A stretch of DNA of 64,000 nucleotides from Halanaerobium salsuginis (GTDB lineage: Bacteria > Bacillota > Halanaerobiia > Halanaerobiales > Halanaerobiaceae), in assembly GCF_900114545.1 (NCBI RefSeq), contig NZ_FOTI01000002.1, forward strand, positions 62,001-126,000, given 5' to 3'. The notes under the pieces were generated by a model. That model saw only the letters and a program-made list of their open reading frames with translations, was not told where the DNA came from and did no database searches. Both the position numbers and the translations under genes were made by a program. This document shows, one piece after another, positions 7,662 to 16,172 of this stretch; the stretch's first letter is position 1; every line of letters begins with the position of its first letter.

Positions 7662-9449
7662 TTCTTTAAATTGAGCTAGATAATCAGCAAATTTGGCAAT
7701 AGCATTTTCTATTACAGCTGGTTTTTCCATATCAACTCCAGCTTTAGCCATTAAATTGAGTGGATAGTCACTACCACCCGCCTTTAAAAATTCCCGATAA
7801 TTTGCTGCAGCTGTTTCGCCTTCCTGCAAGATCTTTTCAGCCAGAGCAGTTGCAGCAGAATATCCAGTAGCATATTTATAAACATAAAAGTTATAGTAAA
7901 AATGCGGAATTCTAGCCCATTCATAATCAAGCTTTTGATCAATAATTAGCTGTTCGCCAAAGTATTTACGATTAAGCTTCCTATACAGCTGTTTCATTCT
8001 TTCAGCAGTCAGACTCTCTCCTTTTTCTACCTCACTATGAATTATTTTTTCAAATTCAGCAAACATTGTTTGCCTGTATACTGTAGCTCTAAACCCTTCT
8101 AAAAAGTAATTTAATAGATAAAGTTTTTCTTCTCTAGTAGCTGCATTTTCTAGTAAATAACTAAGCAGCAAATTTTCATTTGTTGTTGAAGCAACTTCAG
8201 CCACAAATATTTTATAATCTGCATAGAGATAGGGTTGAGTCTGGTTAGCATAATAACTATGCATCGCATGACCCATCTCATGAACTAAAGTAAAGATATT
8301 ACTAATATCTTCGGTATAATTTAATAATATATAAGGATGAACTCCATAACATCCGCTAGAATAAGCTCCAGATCTTTTCCCTTTATTTTCATAAACATCT
8401 ATCCAGCCTGCTGAAAAAGAATCATTAACTATTTTAACATAGTCCTTACCTAAAGGTTTAAGTGCAGCCTTAATAATCTCTTTAGTTTCTTCATATTTAA
8501 ACTTTAAATCAGTTTCTTTAATTAAAGGTGTATAAATATCATAAACATGAAGCTCATCTAAGTTTAGTGCCTGCTTTTTTAAAGCAATATATTCCTGTAA
8601 TGGCTCAAGATTAGCGGAAACTGTATTAATTAAATTTTGATAGACATCAGGAGTAATATTATCATTATCCAGAGAAGCTGTCAGGGAGTCAGGATAATTT
8701 CTGGCCCGGGCATAAAAAACATCACTTTTAACATTAGTATCAAGTACAGAAGCAAAAGTATTAGCCAGTTTTTCATATTCTGTGTGCATAGCCTTAAAAG
8801 CATCCTTACGGAGCCGGCGTTCAGGACTTTTAAGAAAATCAATATACCTACCATGAGTTAAACGTTTTTCATCACCATTCTCTGTTTTAAGCAAAGGAAA
8901 TTCTAAATCAGCATTATTTAACATACTAAAGATATTTTCTGCTCCCTGAGTAACTTCACCTGCCAGAGCCAATATTTTTTCTTCTCCCTCAGATAAAAAA
9001 TGAGCTTTTTGTCTTAAAATATTAGCAAAAAAATGATCATAAAATTTAAGTTTTTCTTCCGTCTGACAATATTTTTTTAATTTTTCTGAACCAAGCTTAA
9101 TTAAAGCTGGCACCATAAAAGAAGTCTGGCTGGAAAGCTGATTATAACACATTAAAGCTTTATTTCTATAACCTTGATACTTATCAAGTGCTGTGTTTTG
9201 ATCATACTTTAAGTGAGCATAAGTATATAAACGAGCAACTTTTTTTTCTATCTGGATTATTTTTTCTAAAGCAGTCAATAAATTTTGGGCACTAGCAGTA
9301 AATTCAGCTTTTAAATCAGCTATATTTTTTACAGCAGCTAGAGCTTCATTTAATTCTGATTCAAAATCAGCATCACTACTATAAATAACAGTTAAGTCCC
9401 ATTTATATTTTTCAGCAATTTCTTTGCGATCTTTAAGTTCCTTAGACAA
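7653..9449 (-). CDS. pepF: Oligoendopeptidase F (M3 metallopeptidase)
   Basis: This cytosolic zinc peptidase of the M3B family cleaves oligopeptides. The zinc motif HEMGHAMHSYY lies within the usual context FTLVHEMGHAMH, and the C-terminal region shows QTMFAEFEKIIH and HFYYNFYVYKYATGYSAA, typical of PepF. I choose the TTG at 9449: AAGGAAG lies just upstream, and it gives 598 residues, close to the family's usual 600. An in-frame ATG 48 nt earlier would add residues unrelated to the family. The TTG overlaps the stop of the alkyltransferase gene by 8 nt, so translation is probably coupled. It is the last gene of the asnS unit. Confidence 0.92.
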   Translation of the reverse strand: MSKELKDRKEIAEKYKWDLTVIYSSDADFESELNEALAAVKNIADLKAEFTASAQNLLTALEKIIQIEKKVARLYTYAHLKYDQNTALDKYQGYRNKALMCYNQLSSQTSFMVPALIKLGSEKLKKYCQTEEKLKFYDHFFANILRQKAHFLSEGEEKILALAGEVTQGAENIFSMLNNADLEFPLLKTENGDEKRLTHGRYIDFLKSPERRLRKDAFKAMHTEYEKLANTFASVLDTNVKSDVFYARARNYPDSLTASLDNDNITPDVYQNLINTVSANLEPLQEYIALKKQALNLDELHVYDIYTPLIKETDLKFKYEETKEIIKAALKPLGKDYVKIVNDSFSAGWIDVYENKGKRSGAYSSGCYGVHPYILLNYTEDISNIFTLVHEMGHAMHSYYANQTQPYLYADYKIFVAEVASTTNENLLLSYLLENAATREEKLYLLNYFLEGFRATVYRQTMFAEFEKIIHSEVEKGESLTAERMKQLYRKLNRKYFGEQLIIDQKLDYEWARIPHFYYNFYVYKYATGYSAATALAEKILQEGETAAANYREFLKAGGSDYPLNLMAKAGVDMEKPAVIENAIAKFADYLAQFKELL

Positions 9450-9981
9450 AAGACATCTTCCTTTCCAAATTATTAGTTGTATTATTTTCATGCTCAAGAA
9501 GCCATCTTTTACGCCAAATCCCTCCTTGATAACCAGTCAACTTACCACTTTTAGCAATTACTCTATGACAGGGAATTATAACTGAGATTGGATTGCGTTC
9601 ATTAGCCTGCTCCACTGCTTTAACTGCCGTTGATTTACCGATTGCAGCTGCTATTTCAGAACAAGAACTAGTTCTGCCAAAAGGAATACTACTTAAATAT
9701 TTCCAGACTTTTAAGTCAAAACTACTTCCTTTTAAAGCTAAAGGAATATCAAAATCCGTTCTCTTTCCCATAAAATATTGATTCAGTTGATCAAAGATTA
9801 AATTATAAATAGCCAGCAATCTGGGATCTTCATAAAAATTCTGCTGACAATTATTTTTAACTTCACGTAGCTGATCATCAAACTCTACTTTTAAAAGAGA
9901 CTGCTGATTAAATTCAATTTTCAAAATCCCAATCGGGGAAGGATAATAGGTAAGATAGCTTAAATCATTCAATTTATTCAC
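9442..9981 (-). CDS. ogt: Methylated-DNA-[protein]-cysteine S-methyltransferase
   Basis: This suicide repair enzyme moves the alkyl group from O6-alkylguanine to its own cysteine. The acceptor motif IPCHRVI is present. The helix-turn-helix region reads FGRTSSCSEIAAAIGKSTAVKAVEQANERNP, with the usual arginine-finger position replaced by Lys-Ala (AVKAVEQAN). The N-terminal RNase H-like domain brings the length to a normal 179 residues. The longest start is GTG 9981, overlapping the upstream stop by 8 nt. TTG at 9972, 6 nt after AGGGGTG, is an equally good alternative and would shorten the protein by three residues. It lies between an exported flavoprotein and pepF. Confidence 0.9.
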   Translation of the reverse strand: MNKLNDLSYLTYYPSPIGILKIEFNQQSLLKVEFDDQLREVKNNCQQNFYEDPRLLAIYNLIFDQLNQYFMGKRTDFDIPLALKGSSFDLKVWKYLSSIPFGRTSSCSEIAAAIGKSTAVKAVEQANERNPISVIIPCHRVIAKSGKLTGYQGGIWRKRWLLEHENNTTNNLERKMSFV

Positions 9982-11812
9982 CCCTGATAAATTTCAGATA
10001 TTCTGGAGTCGGAAAACGGTCTAAAAAATGAGCAGCTAAAATAATCATTTCACTGCGCTTTAATTTTTTATCATGATTAAATTCAGCCAGCAATGATGGA
10101 GGAATTAAATTCAATTCTACTGCTTTTTGATAGTATTCTGCAACTGGTATTTCTAAAACACGCTGACTTTCTGCTGCTAGAAGTAATTTTAAAGCATTAG
10201 TTGTAGTTAATAATTTATCTTTGCTGCTTAAAGTTTCCAGACTACCTGGTACCCACTCATAAAGAGTAGCAGCCTCTTTTTTCTGCATTATTTTCAAAAT
10301 AACTGCTGTAAAATTTCTTTCTGTTGGAACTTCATTTAACTTAAAGTCATTATTATAACCACCAATCATTATTCCCCATGATAAAAGTTTTATTAAATCA
10401 TCATTAACTTTTTCTAACTTAACAATTGGCAATTTAGCGGGAAGCTCTGTTAAATTAAGTTCTAATTGCTGTTGAATTTTATTAATACTCCTAGAATCAG
10501 CTGCCACTGCTAACAAAGGCTTTGCTTTGCTTATTGACTCCGCTGCTGCAACACCTGCTGCCTGCCCAGTATTAATTCCTACTGGTAAAACACGGGCACT
10601 TGCTGCTGCTAACGAAGCATAGCCACTACTTCTACCTACAATCATTAAATTATCATGATGCCGAGCAATTAAAGTACGGAGAGGAATTGTATAATAGCCA
10701 GGATTAAAAAGCACAAATCCTGGATATTTAATTCCTGCTGCTTGATAATCAAGCGGATAAGAAGCAATGGTTATGGCATCTGAGAAAACTCTCTGTTCAA
10801 ATAAATCAGCTATTTTAAGCTGGTAGTTAGTTAAAAAGTGACGGCTTTCTCGCCGATATAACTCTGGCGGCATAGCTGCTAATTCTGCATTTTCAAAACC
10901 AGCTAGACCTTCTTTTAAATAATTTAAAATATATCGAGCTTCCTGATGAGCAATCTTTTTAGCCTGTTCTCTCGAGTCATCAGAAAGCGGGTTAACTCCA
11001 AACAATAACAGGGCATTAATATAAGCAGTATATTTTTGCTCTCCATCTCTTACAAAAACAATATTTAAACCTCGCAAGCGTAGATTAGGATTATGGCTTT
11101 GATAGGACTTACCAAAATTAGAAAAACCCCAGGCATGATCATCTTTAAAATAACTCTGCTGATAATTTTTTATTTTTGCTTTTAATTTATTTGGATTAAC
11201 ATGTTCAAACTTCAAAATTTGAGTTGAAGCCATCCAGCTATTTTTAAGATTCATATCAGCTGTACCGACAAAAAAATCTTCCCCAGCTTTATAAGCTAGA
11301 TCACCGTCCTGAGAAGCATCAATAAAAATATCAGCTTTAACTAAATATTTCTTTCCATTACGTTTAATTAAAAGACCTGTTATATTTTGATCTTTGCTAT
11401 TTACCTGTTCAAGTCTAACTAAATTAAGTGTTTTTAGATTTTTTTCAGCTTTAATTAAATTAAGAAAAGCATCTTCAGCCTGACGGGGATCAAAAGAAAT
11501 ACCTCCCCCAACTTTCTGGTGCCATTCATGGAAAATCCCCCGATTAATATTACGAGAATAACTATCATAATTTAAATCAAGAAAGTTTAAACCAGCATAA
11601 GTCATTAAACCACCAGGCTGTGATCTGCTCAAAAGAAGCAAAGTTTTTTTACCTTCACGAGCTGCAGCTACTGCTGCTGCAACACCTTCCGGCTCTCCTG
11701 CATAAATAACTATTTCTGCCTGCAACTTTTCTGGCTGATCAGCTAAAACAGCATTCGAACTTCCTCCTAAAAAAAGAGCGATAATTAAAGTTAATAATAT
11801 TGTTTTTTTCAT
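9974..11812 (-). CDS. Exported FAD-dependent oxidoreductase with S-layer-homology-like tail
   Basis: A 612-residue protein begins with a Sec signal peptide (MKKTILLTLIIALFLGGSSN, cleavage probably near VLA-D). The FAD-binding region has an altered dinucleotide motif, YAGEPEGVAAAVAA. The sequence also shows GGLMTYAGLNFLD, DASQDGDLAYKAGE and VGRSSGYASLAAASARVLP, as in the FAD_oxidored (PF12831) family, whose substrates are mostly unknown. After about residue 470, the segments LLSWGIMIGGYNNDFKLNEV and LKRSEMIILAAHFLDRF look like degenerate S-layer homology repeats. These could tether it to the cell wall or outer envelope. A FAD protein exported by a Sec-type signal is noteworthy. It follows asnS by 8 nt with a GGGGGG ribosome site. 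Confidence 0.75.
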   Translation of the reverse strand: MKKTILLTLIIALFLGGSSNAVLADQPEKLQAEIVIYAGEPEGVAAAVAAAREGKKTLLLLSRSQPGGLMTYAGLNFLDLNYDSYSRNINRGIFHEWHQKVGGGISFDPRQAEDAFLNLIKAEKNLKTLNLVRLEQVNSKDQNITGLLIKRNGKKYLVKADIFIDASQDGDLAYKAGEDFFVGTADMNLKNSWMASTQILKFEHVNPNKLKAKIKNYQQSYFKDDHAWGFSNFGKSYQSHNPNLRLRGLNIVFVRDGEQKYTAYINALLLFGVNPLSDDSREQAKKIAHQEARYILNYLKEGLAGFENAELAAMPPELYRRESRHFLTNYQLKIADLFEQRVFSDAITIASYPLDYQAAGIKYPGFVLFNPGYYTIPLRTLIARHHDNLMIVGRSSGYASLAAASARVLPVGINTGQAAGVAAAESISKAKPLLAVAADSRSINKIQQQLELNLTELPAKLPIVKLEKVNDDLIKLLSWGIMIGGYNNDFKLNEVPTERNFTAVILKIMQKKEAATLYEWVPGSLETLSSKDKLLTTTNALKLLLAAESQRVLEIPVAEYYQKAVELNLIPPSLLAEFNHDKKLKRSEMIILAAHFLDRFPTPEYLKFIRGE

Positions 11813-11820
11813 TTGCCCCC

Positions 11821-13212
11821 CTAAAATTTGGCAGAACCAGGAGTTCTAGGAAATGCTATTACATCTCTAATATTTTGCATACCAGAAAGATACATTAGCA
11901 ATCTTTCAAAGCCAAGTCCAAATCCAGAATGAGGAACTGAACCATATTTTCTAATATCTAAAAACCATTGATATTTTTCCAGGTCCATTTCAAGTTCTTC
12001 CATTCTTGCTTTTAAAACATCATAACGTTCTTCCCGCTGACTGCCACCAATAATTTCACCAACTCCAGGCACCAGGCAGTCAACAGCTGCTACTGTTTTT
12101 TGATCTTGATTCATTCTCATATAAAAAGCCTTAATTTCTTTGGGATAATCTGTTACCATAACTGGTTTCTTGAAATATTCTTCAGTTAAAAAGCGCTCAT
12201 GTTCTGACTGTAAATCGATACCCCAACTAACTGGATATTCAAAATCAGCTTTGCTTTTTTCCAAAATATCTACTGCCTCAGTGTAAGTAATCCGTCCAAA
12301 ATCAGCTTCTACAATATCAGCAATAATTTGCTGTCTACCTTTATCTATCCATTTGTTAAAAAATTCCATTTCTTCTGGTGACTGCTGAAGAGCAAAATTA
12401 AACAGATTTTTAATAAAGTCTTCCATTAGTGTCATCATTTCAGTTAAATCGCAAAAAGCCATTTCTGGTTCAATCATCCAGAATTCAGAAGCATGTCGAG
12501 AAGTATTAGAATTTTCAGCTCTAAAAGTAGGGCCAAAAGTATAAACATCTCCTAGAGCTGTTGCCATTAATTCAGCTTCAAGCTGACCACTAACAGTTAA
12601 ACCAGTCTCTTCACCAAAAAAATCCTGAGTATAATCAATAGCTCCCTGATCATTCTGAGGTAAATTTTTAAAATCAAGTGTAGAAACTTTAAAAACTTCT
12701 CCTGCTCCTTCAGCATCTCCAGCAGTAATTATTGGAGTATGAATATACTTAAAATCATTCTTGTAAAAATAATCATGAACCGCATAAGACATCTTACTCC
12801 GAAAGCGGTTAATAACACCAAAAGTATTAGTTCTTGGTCTTAAATGAGCAATTTCTCTTAAAAATTCAAAACTATGTCTTTTTTTCTGCAATAGATAATC
12901 TGCTGGAGCCTCACCAATGATCTCTAACTGCTCTACTTTCATTTCAACAGACTGCTCTCTTCCTTCAACTTTATCAATATAACCTGTAACTTTAATACTT
13001 GAACCGGTATTTATCTCAGCCAGAGGAAATTCTTCTGGTTCCAGGATTACTAATTGTAAATTTTTAAGACAACTGCCATCATTAATCTCAATAAAGGCAA
13101 TGTTTTTAGAAACCCGTTTAGTTCTAACCCAACCCATAACAATGATATCATTATATTGTTCAATTTGATCAGCCAAAATATTTTTTATTTTTTTTCGTGC
13201 AAAATAATTCAT
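11821..13212 (-). CDS. asnS: Asparaginyl-tRNA synthetase
   Basis: This class IIb aminoacyl-tRNA synthetase charges tRNA-Asn. The 463-residue protein has an N-terminal OB-fold anticodon-binding domain (about residues 15-110). Class II motif 2 is FRAENSNTSRHASEFWMIEPE and motif 3 is SGFGLGFERLLMYLSG. The TFRAENSNT signature and the C-terminal AFPRTPGSAKF are typical of AsnRS rather than AspRS. The start ATG is 13212 with GGAGGT upstream. It heads a minus-strand unit with the exported flavoprotein, ogt and pepF. No T-box leader is visible upstream, although asnS is a T-box gene in some Firmicutes. Confidence 0.96.
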   Translation of the reverse strand: MNYFARKKIKNILADQIEQYNDIIVMGWVRTKRVSKNIAFIEINDGSCLKNLQLVILEPEEFPLAEINTGSSIKVTGYIDKVEGREQSVEMKVEQLEIIGEAPADYLLQKKRHSFEFLREIAHLRPRTNTFGVINRFRSKMSYAVHDYFYKNDFKYIHTPIITAGDAEGAGEVFKVSTLDFKNLPQNDQGAIDYTQDFFGEETGLTVSGQLEAELMATALGDVYTFGPTFRAENSNTSRHASEFWMIEPEMAFCDLTEMMTLMEDFIKNLFNFALQQSPEEMEFFNKWIDKGRQQIIADIVEADFGRITYTEAVDILEKSKADFEYPVSWGIDLQSEHERFLTEEYFKKPVMVTDYPKEIKAFYMRMNQDQKTVAAVDCLVPGVGEIIGGSQREERYDVLKARMEELEMDLEKYQWFLDIRKYGSVPHSGFGLGFERLLMYLSGMQNIRDVIAFPRTPGSAKF

Positions 13213-13290
13213 TCATTCTACCTCCATACAATTAACTTTATTATTAAACTTAATCTTATAATTTCTACTAATATATAAACTTCTCGTAAA

Positions 13291-13319
13291 GCAGATTAAA
13301 TCCTGCTCTGAGATTTAAT
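13291..13319 (-). promoter_or_regulatory. Two overlapping alternative hairpins in the asnS upstream region
   Basis: On the minus strand, ATTAAATC (13319-13312) can pair with GATTTAAT (13302-13295). The same GATTTAAT also lies in the loop of a second hairpin made by GCAG and CTGC (13306-13303 and 13294-13291). Both lie about 85 nt before asnS. It may be a leader structure or a chance AT-rich repeat. Confidence 0.25.
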
Positions 13320-13353
13320 TAAAAATCAAAAAAATAATTTTAAGCAGTTAAAA

Positions 13354-13376
13354 GCCCGGAGCTTAAGCCCCCGGGC
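13354..13376 (-). terminator. Terminator after the desulforedoxin gene
   Basis: A GC-rich stem (GCCCGG...CCGGGC, extended by GC/GC after one mismatch) with a TTAA loop is followed on the minus strand by TTTT. It lies 34 nt beyond the desulforedoxin stop and isolates that gene from asnS. Confidence 0.85.
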
Positions 13377-13409
13377 CATTTAAATTATTCTCACTTAATT
13401 AAGTAGTAG

Positions 13410-13535
13410 TTATTTTTCTTCTAAAGTCATTGGTTGTCCACAGCAAACTAATTCGCCACCGCCAACTTCTTTTACTTCAACTACATTTCCACAAACTTCA
13501 CAGCGATAAACTTCCCCAACTTTTTCTACATTCAT
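13410..13535 (-). CDS. Desulforedoxin-like small iron protein
   Basis: A 41-residue protein that short-ORF filters would miss. It has four cysteines in the desulforedoxin arrangement: CEVC (residues 12 and 15) and an adjacent pair CC (31 and 32) in [10 protein letters not shown]. In that family they bind one Fe(SCys)4 centre per subunit. As a free polypeptide this is desulforedoxin; the same fold is the N-terminal domain of class I desulfoferrodoxin (superoxide reductase). The start ATG 13535 has AGGAGG 7-12 nt upstream, and a terminator follows. It is most likely a small electron carrier in oxygen or superoxide defence in an anaerobe. No superoxide reductase catalytic domain is fused or adjacent. 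Confidence 0.88.
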   Translation of the reverse strand: MNVEKVGEVYRCEVCGNVVEVKEVGGGELVCCGQPMTLEEK

Positions 13536-13622
13536 AGTTTAGCCTCCTTTGCATGTTAAAATTTGCTAAGCTGAATAAAAGCTCTAAAATAATTATATTG
13601 CAAATCTGTAATTATTTCAATC

Positions 13623-14846
13623 TTAATTATTTATCTGGTTAAGGCGAAATTCCTTATGTAAGATATTTAAAGCCTGATCTGCCTGTTCTTTAGCAATTAA
13701 ACATGATATTTTTATTTCAGAAGTAGTAATCATTGCTATATTAATATTATTTTTACCAAAAGCAGAAAACATTCTAGCAGCAATACCTGGTGTAGACTGC
13801 ATTCCAGCTCCTACTATAGAAATTTTAGCTACATCACGATCAATATGATAATTATCAATATTAAGTTCAGGATTAATTTTTTCCAGAACTTTAACTGCCT
13901 TTTTTTCCTGCTCCTGATTTATAGTAAAAGTAATATCATTTAATTCATCTCGCTGTAAATTCTGAATAATCATATCAACATTTACCCCTTCAGCAGCAAG
14001 AGCATTAAATAGTTTACCAGCAATACCTGGTTCATCAGGAACTCTTTCTACAGTAATTTTTATTTCGCCCAGATCACTGGCCGCACCAACTACATTTTTT
14101 TTACCTTCCATCTCCTCATCTCCTCTTACAATTGTGCCTAAAGTATCATTAAAACTTGATGCAATATATAACTCAAGGTTATAACTATTTGCTAACTCCA
14201 CTGCTCGCGGATGTAAAACATTAGCCCCTAAATTCGCTAATTCCAACATTTCATGATAAGAAATATAATCAAGTTTGCTAGCATCAGTAACTATTCTAGG
14301 ATCAGCAGTATAAACTCCATCTACATCCGAATAAATTTCACAGCGATCAGCTTCAATAGCAGCTGCAACTGCAACTGTTGTTGTATCAGAACCACCTCGT
14401 CCTAATGTAGTAAAATCATGATTTTTATTAACTCCCTGAAAACCAGCGACTATTACAATCTTATTTTCAGCTAATTCCTTTTTTAAACGAGTCGTATCAA
14501 TGTCTGTTATCATAGCCTGATTATGCTTTTCATCAGTTTTTATTTCAATCTGACTACCAGTTAGAGAAATTGCTGGATAGCCACAGGCATGAATTGCCAT
14601 TGTCAAAAGAGCAATCGAAACCTGCTCTCCAGTTGTTAATAACATATCTACTTCTCTGGGATCAGGGTCATCTGTAATCTTGCCCATTAAATCAATCAAA
14701 TGGTCTGTAGTATCACCCATTGCTGAAACTACTACAATCATTTGGTTTCCTGCTTCATAGCCTTTAATTACTCGCCTGGCAACATTTTTAATTAATTCAG
14801 GTGTTGCGACAGAACTTCCTCCATACTTTTGTACTATTAGTGACAC
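13623..14846 (-). CDS. lysC: Aspartate kinase
   Basis: It phosphorylates aspartate, the first step towards lysine, threonine and methionine. The 407-residue protein has the amino-acid kinase motif VQKYGGSSV at the N-terminus. The substrate and ATP motifs are TLGRGGSDTTTVAVAAA and CEIYSDVDGVYTADPR. Two ACT domains at the C-terminus (from about residue 265) usually bind lysine or threonine for feedback inhibition. The start is a GTG at 14846 behind GAAGGTG. It is the last gene of a thrB-hom-lysC unit, 33 nt after hom. The catalytic motifs look intact, unlike those in the adjacent hom. Confidence 0.95.
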   Translation of the reverse strand: MSLIVQKYGGSSVATPELIKNVARRVIKGYEAGNQMIVVVSAMGDTTDHLIDLMGKITDDPDPREVDMLLTTGEQVSIALLTMAIHACGYPAISLTGSQIEIKTDEKHNQAMITDIDTTRLKKELAENKIVIVAGFQGVNKNHDFTTLGRGGSDTTTVAVAAAIEADRCEIYSDVDGVYTADPRIVTDASKLDYISYHEMLELANLGANVLHPRAVELANSYNLELYIASSFNDTLGTIVRGDEEMEGKKNVVGAASDLGEIKITVERVPDEPGIAGKLFNALAAEGVNVDMIIQNLQRDELNDITFTINQEQEKKAVKVLEKINPELNIDNYHIDRDVAKISIVGAGMQSTPGIAARMFSAFGKNNINIAMITTSEIKISCLIAKEQADQALNILHKEFRLNQINN

Positions 14847-14879
14847 CTATTTCACCTTCCCTATACTTAGTTAAAATAA

Positions 14880-16172
14880 TTACTTTTCTTTGATTGGAAT
14901 AATATTATTAACTGTTAAAACTCCTGCCAGAGACTCTATTTTGGTCAGCAATTCCTCCAGATGGCTTTCTTTAATGTTCTTAGTTTTAATTATTAAGGGC
15001 AATAAAGGAGTTTCAGTTAAGCTATCTTTTAAAAATAACTCTGCTAAGTCCTGTTTAGTAAAAATTTGTTTTATCTTATTAATAAGTTCATCACTTTTTT
15101 CAATCTGCAGTCTAACATAAAAAGACTGCTCTATCTCACAATCAAGATTTTTAATTTGATAAGTATGCTCTTGTTTAGTATATTTATTACCCTGGGGAAG
15201 AACACAATCCTGCTGTAAAAATCTTATTGCTCGTATCAGATCGGTAATTATGTTTTGGGCAACTGGCTCACTTGAAGTATTATTAATAGTTAAATTAATC
15301 TTTTTACTATATCGAGCCAGTAATTCAATCCCACTGTTATTTCCAGAAACTGAAGCTAAATACTTATCTTTTTTAATCAAACGCGGTCTAACTGCAAGTT
15401 CAAGCTTATTATCTACTTTAAGTACAGTAGCCACTAGTTTTATTTTATAACCCAACTCAGCTGCATAAATCAAGTCATAACTAGTTATTCCCTTGATTCC
15501 TTTTACTGGTATTAGTTCAGGCTCAACTACTGTATTAAAAAAGCGATTACAGAGTAAAGCCAATCTAGCTGCACTGGCATATCCTTCTAAATCATAATCA
15601 GGGTCATTAAGTATATAATTAAATTCTTCTGCCCGGGCCAGAGTTTCCTTTAAGCTAATTGTCTTAGCTTCCATAACTGAAAGAATATAATTAGTAGTTC
15701 CATTCAAAATAGCATCAAATTTAATTACCTCATCTGTTAGCAAATATTGATCAAAACTAGTGCTGGCAAAAAAAGTTGGCAGCACACTGTTATCAAAAAA
15801 CAAATTACTCTGGGCAGCTGTAGATTTTTTCACTAGTTTAACAAAATTATTGGCAATAGCACGGCAATTATTACTCACAACCAATTTATTGTTTTGTAGT
15901 GCCTGCTGACAGTAAGTTAAAGATAATTCACTTTTAGCAGTTAAGTCAATTACAATATCCAATTCGGGATCATTAACTATTGTCGAAAAATCATCTGTTA
16001 ATATTTTACTGCTTTTTAACTCAGGATGCAAGTCTTGTACTGACTCAAATAATAAATATTTTAATTTGATTCCAGATTCAGTTAAATTAGTTAACTCTGA
16101 CTGCTTTTTTTCAAAAATATTTAAAAATGTTCTAGCAATCTTCCCTGTGCCAAGTAAAGCTATATTAATCAC
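14880..16172 (-). CDS. Homoserine dehydrogenase family protein lacking the catalytic residues
   Basis: The fold is that of homoserine dehydrogenase: a nucleotide-binding GTGKIA near residue 8, the NGTTNYILSVME motif, a DPDYDLEGY segment, and a C-terminal ACT-like domain (from about residue 330). The length of 430 is normal. However, every residue that carries out catalysis in studied enzymes is changed. The lysine of the usual 'ANK' motif is Cys103 (SNNCRAIAN). The glutamate before the DP motif is Leu188, the catalytic aspartate is Ala199 and the neighbouring lysine is Arg203. The reading frame is intact and sits between thrB (8-nt overlap) and lysC, so it is expressed with threonine-pathway genes. 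It is either a pseudoenzyme/regulator or an enzyme with other chemistry. Start is GTG 16172 behind GGAGGAGG. Confidence 0.8.
   Translation of the reverse strand: MINIALLGTGKIARTFLNIFEKKQSELTNLTESGIKLKYLLFESVQDLHPELKSSKILTDDFSTIVNDPELDIVIDLTAKSELSLTYCQQALQNNKLVVSNNCRAIANNFVKLVKKSTAAQSNLFFDNSVLPTFFASTSFDQYLLTDEVIKFDAILNGTTNYILSVMEAKTISLKETLARAEEFNYILNDPDYDLEGYASAARLALLCNRFFNTVVEPELIPVKGIKGITSYDLIYAAELGYKIKLVATVLKVDNKLELAVRPRLIKKDKYLASVSGNNSGIELLARYSKKINLTINNTSSEPVAQNIITDLIRAIRFLQQDCVLPQGNKYTKQEHTYQIKNLDCEIEQSFYVRLQIEKSDELINKIKQIFTKQDLAELFLKDSLTETPLLPLIIKTKNIKESHLEELLTKIESLAGVLTVNNIIPIKEK

Noticed and set aside
13213-13353. A T-box leader for asnS
   Set aside because: No conserved T-box sequence and no specifier-like stem-loop are visible in the 140 nt before the gene.
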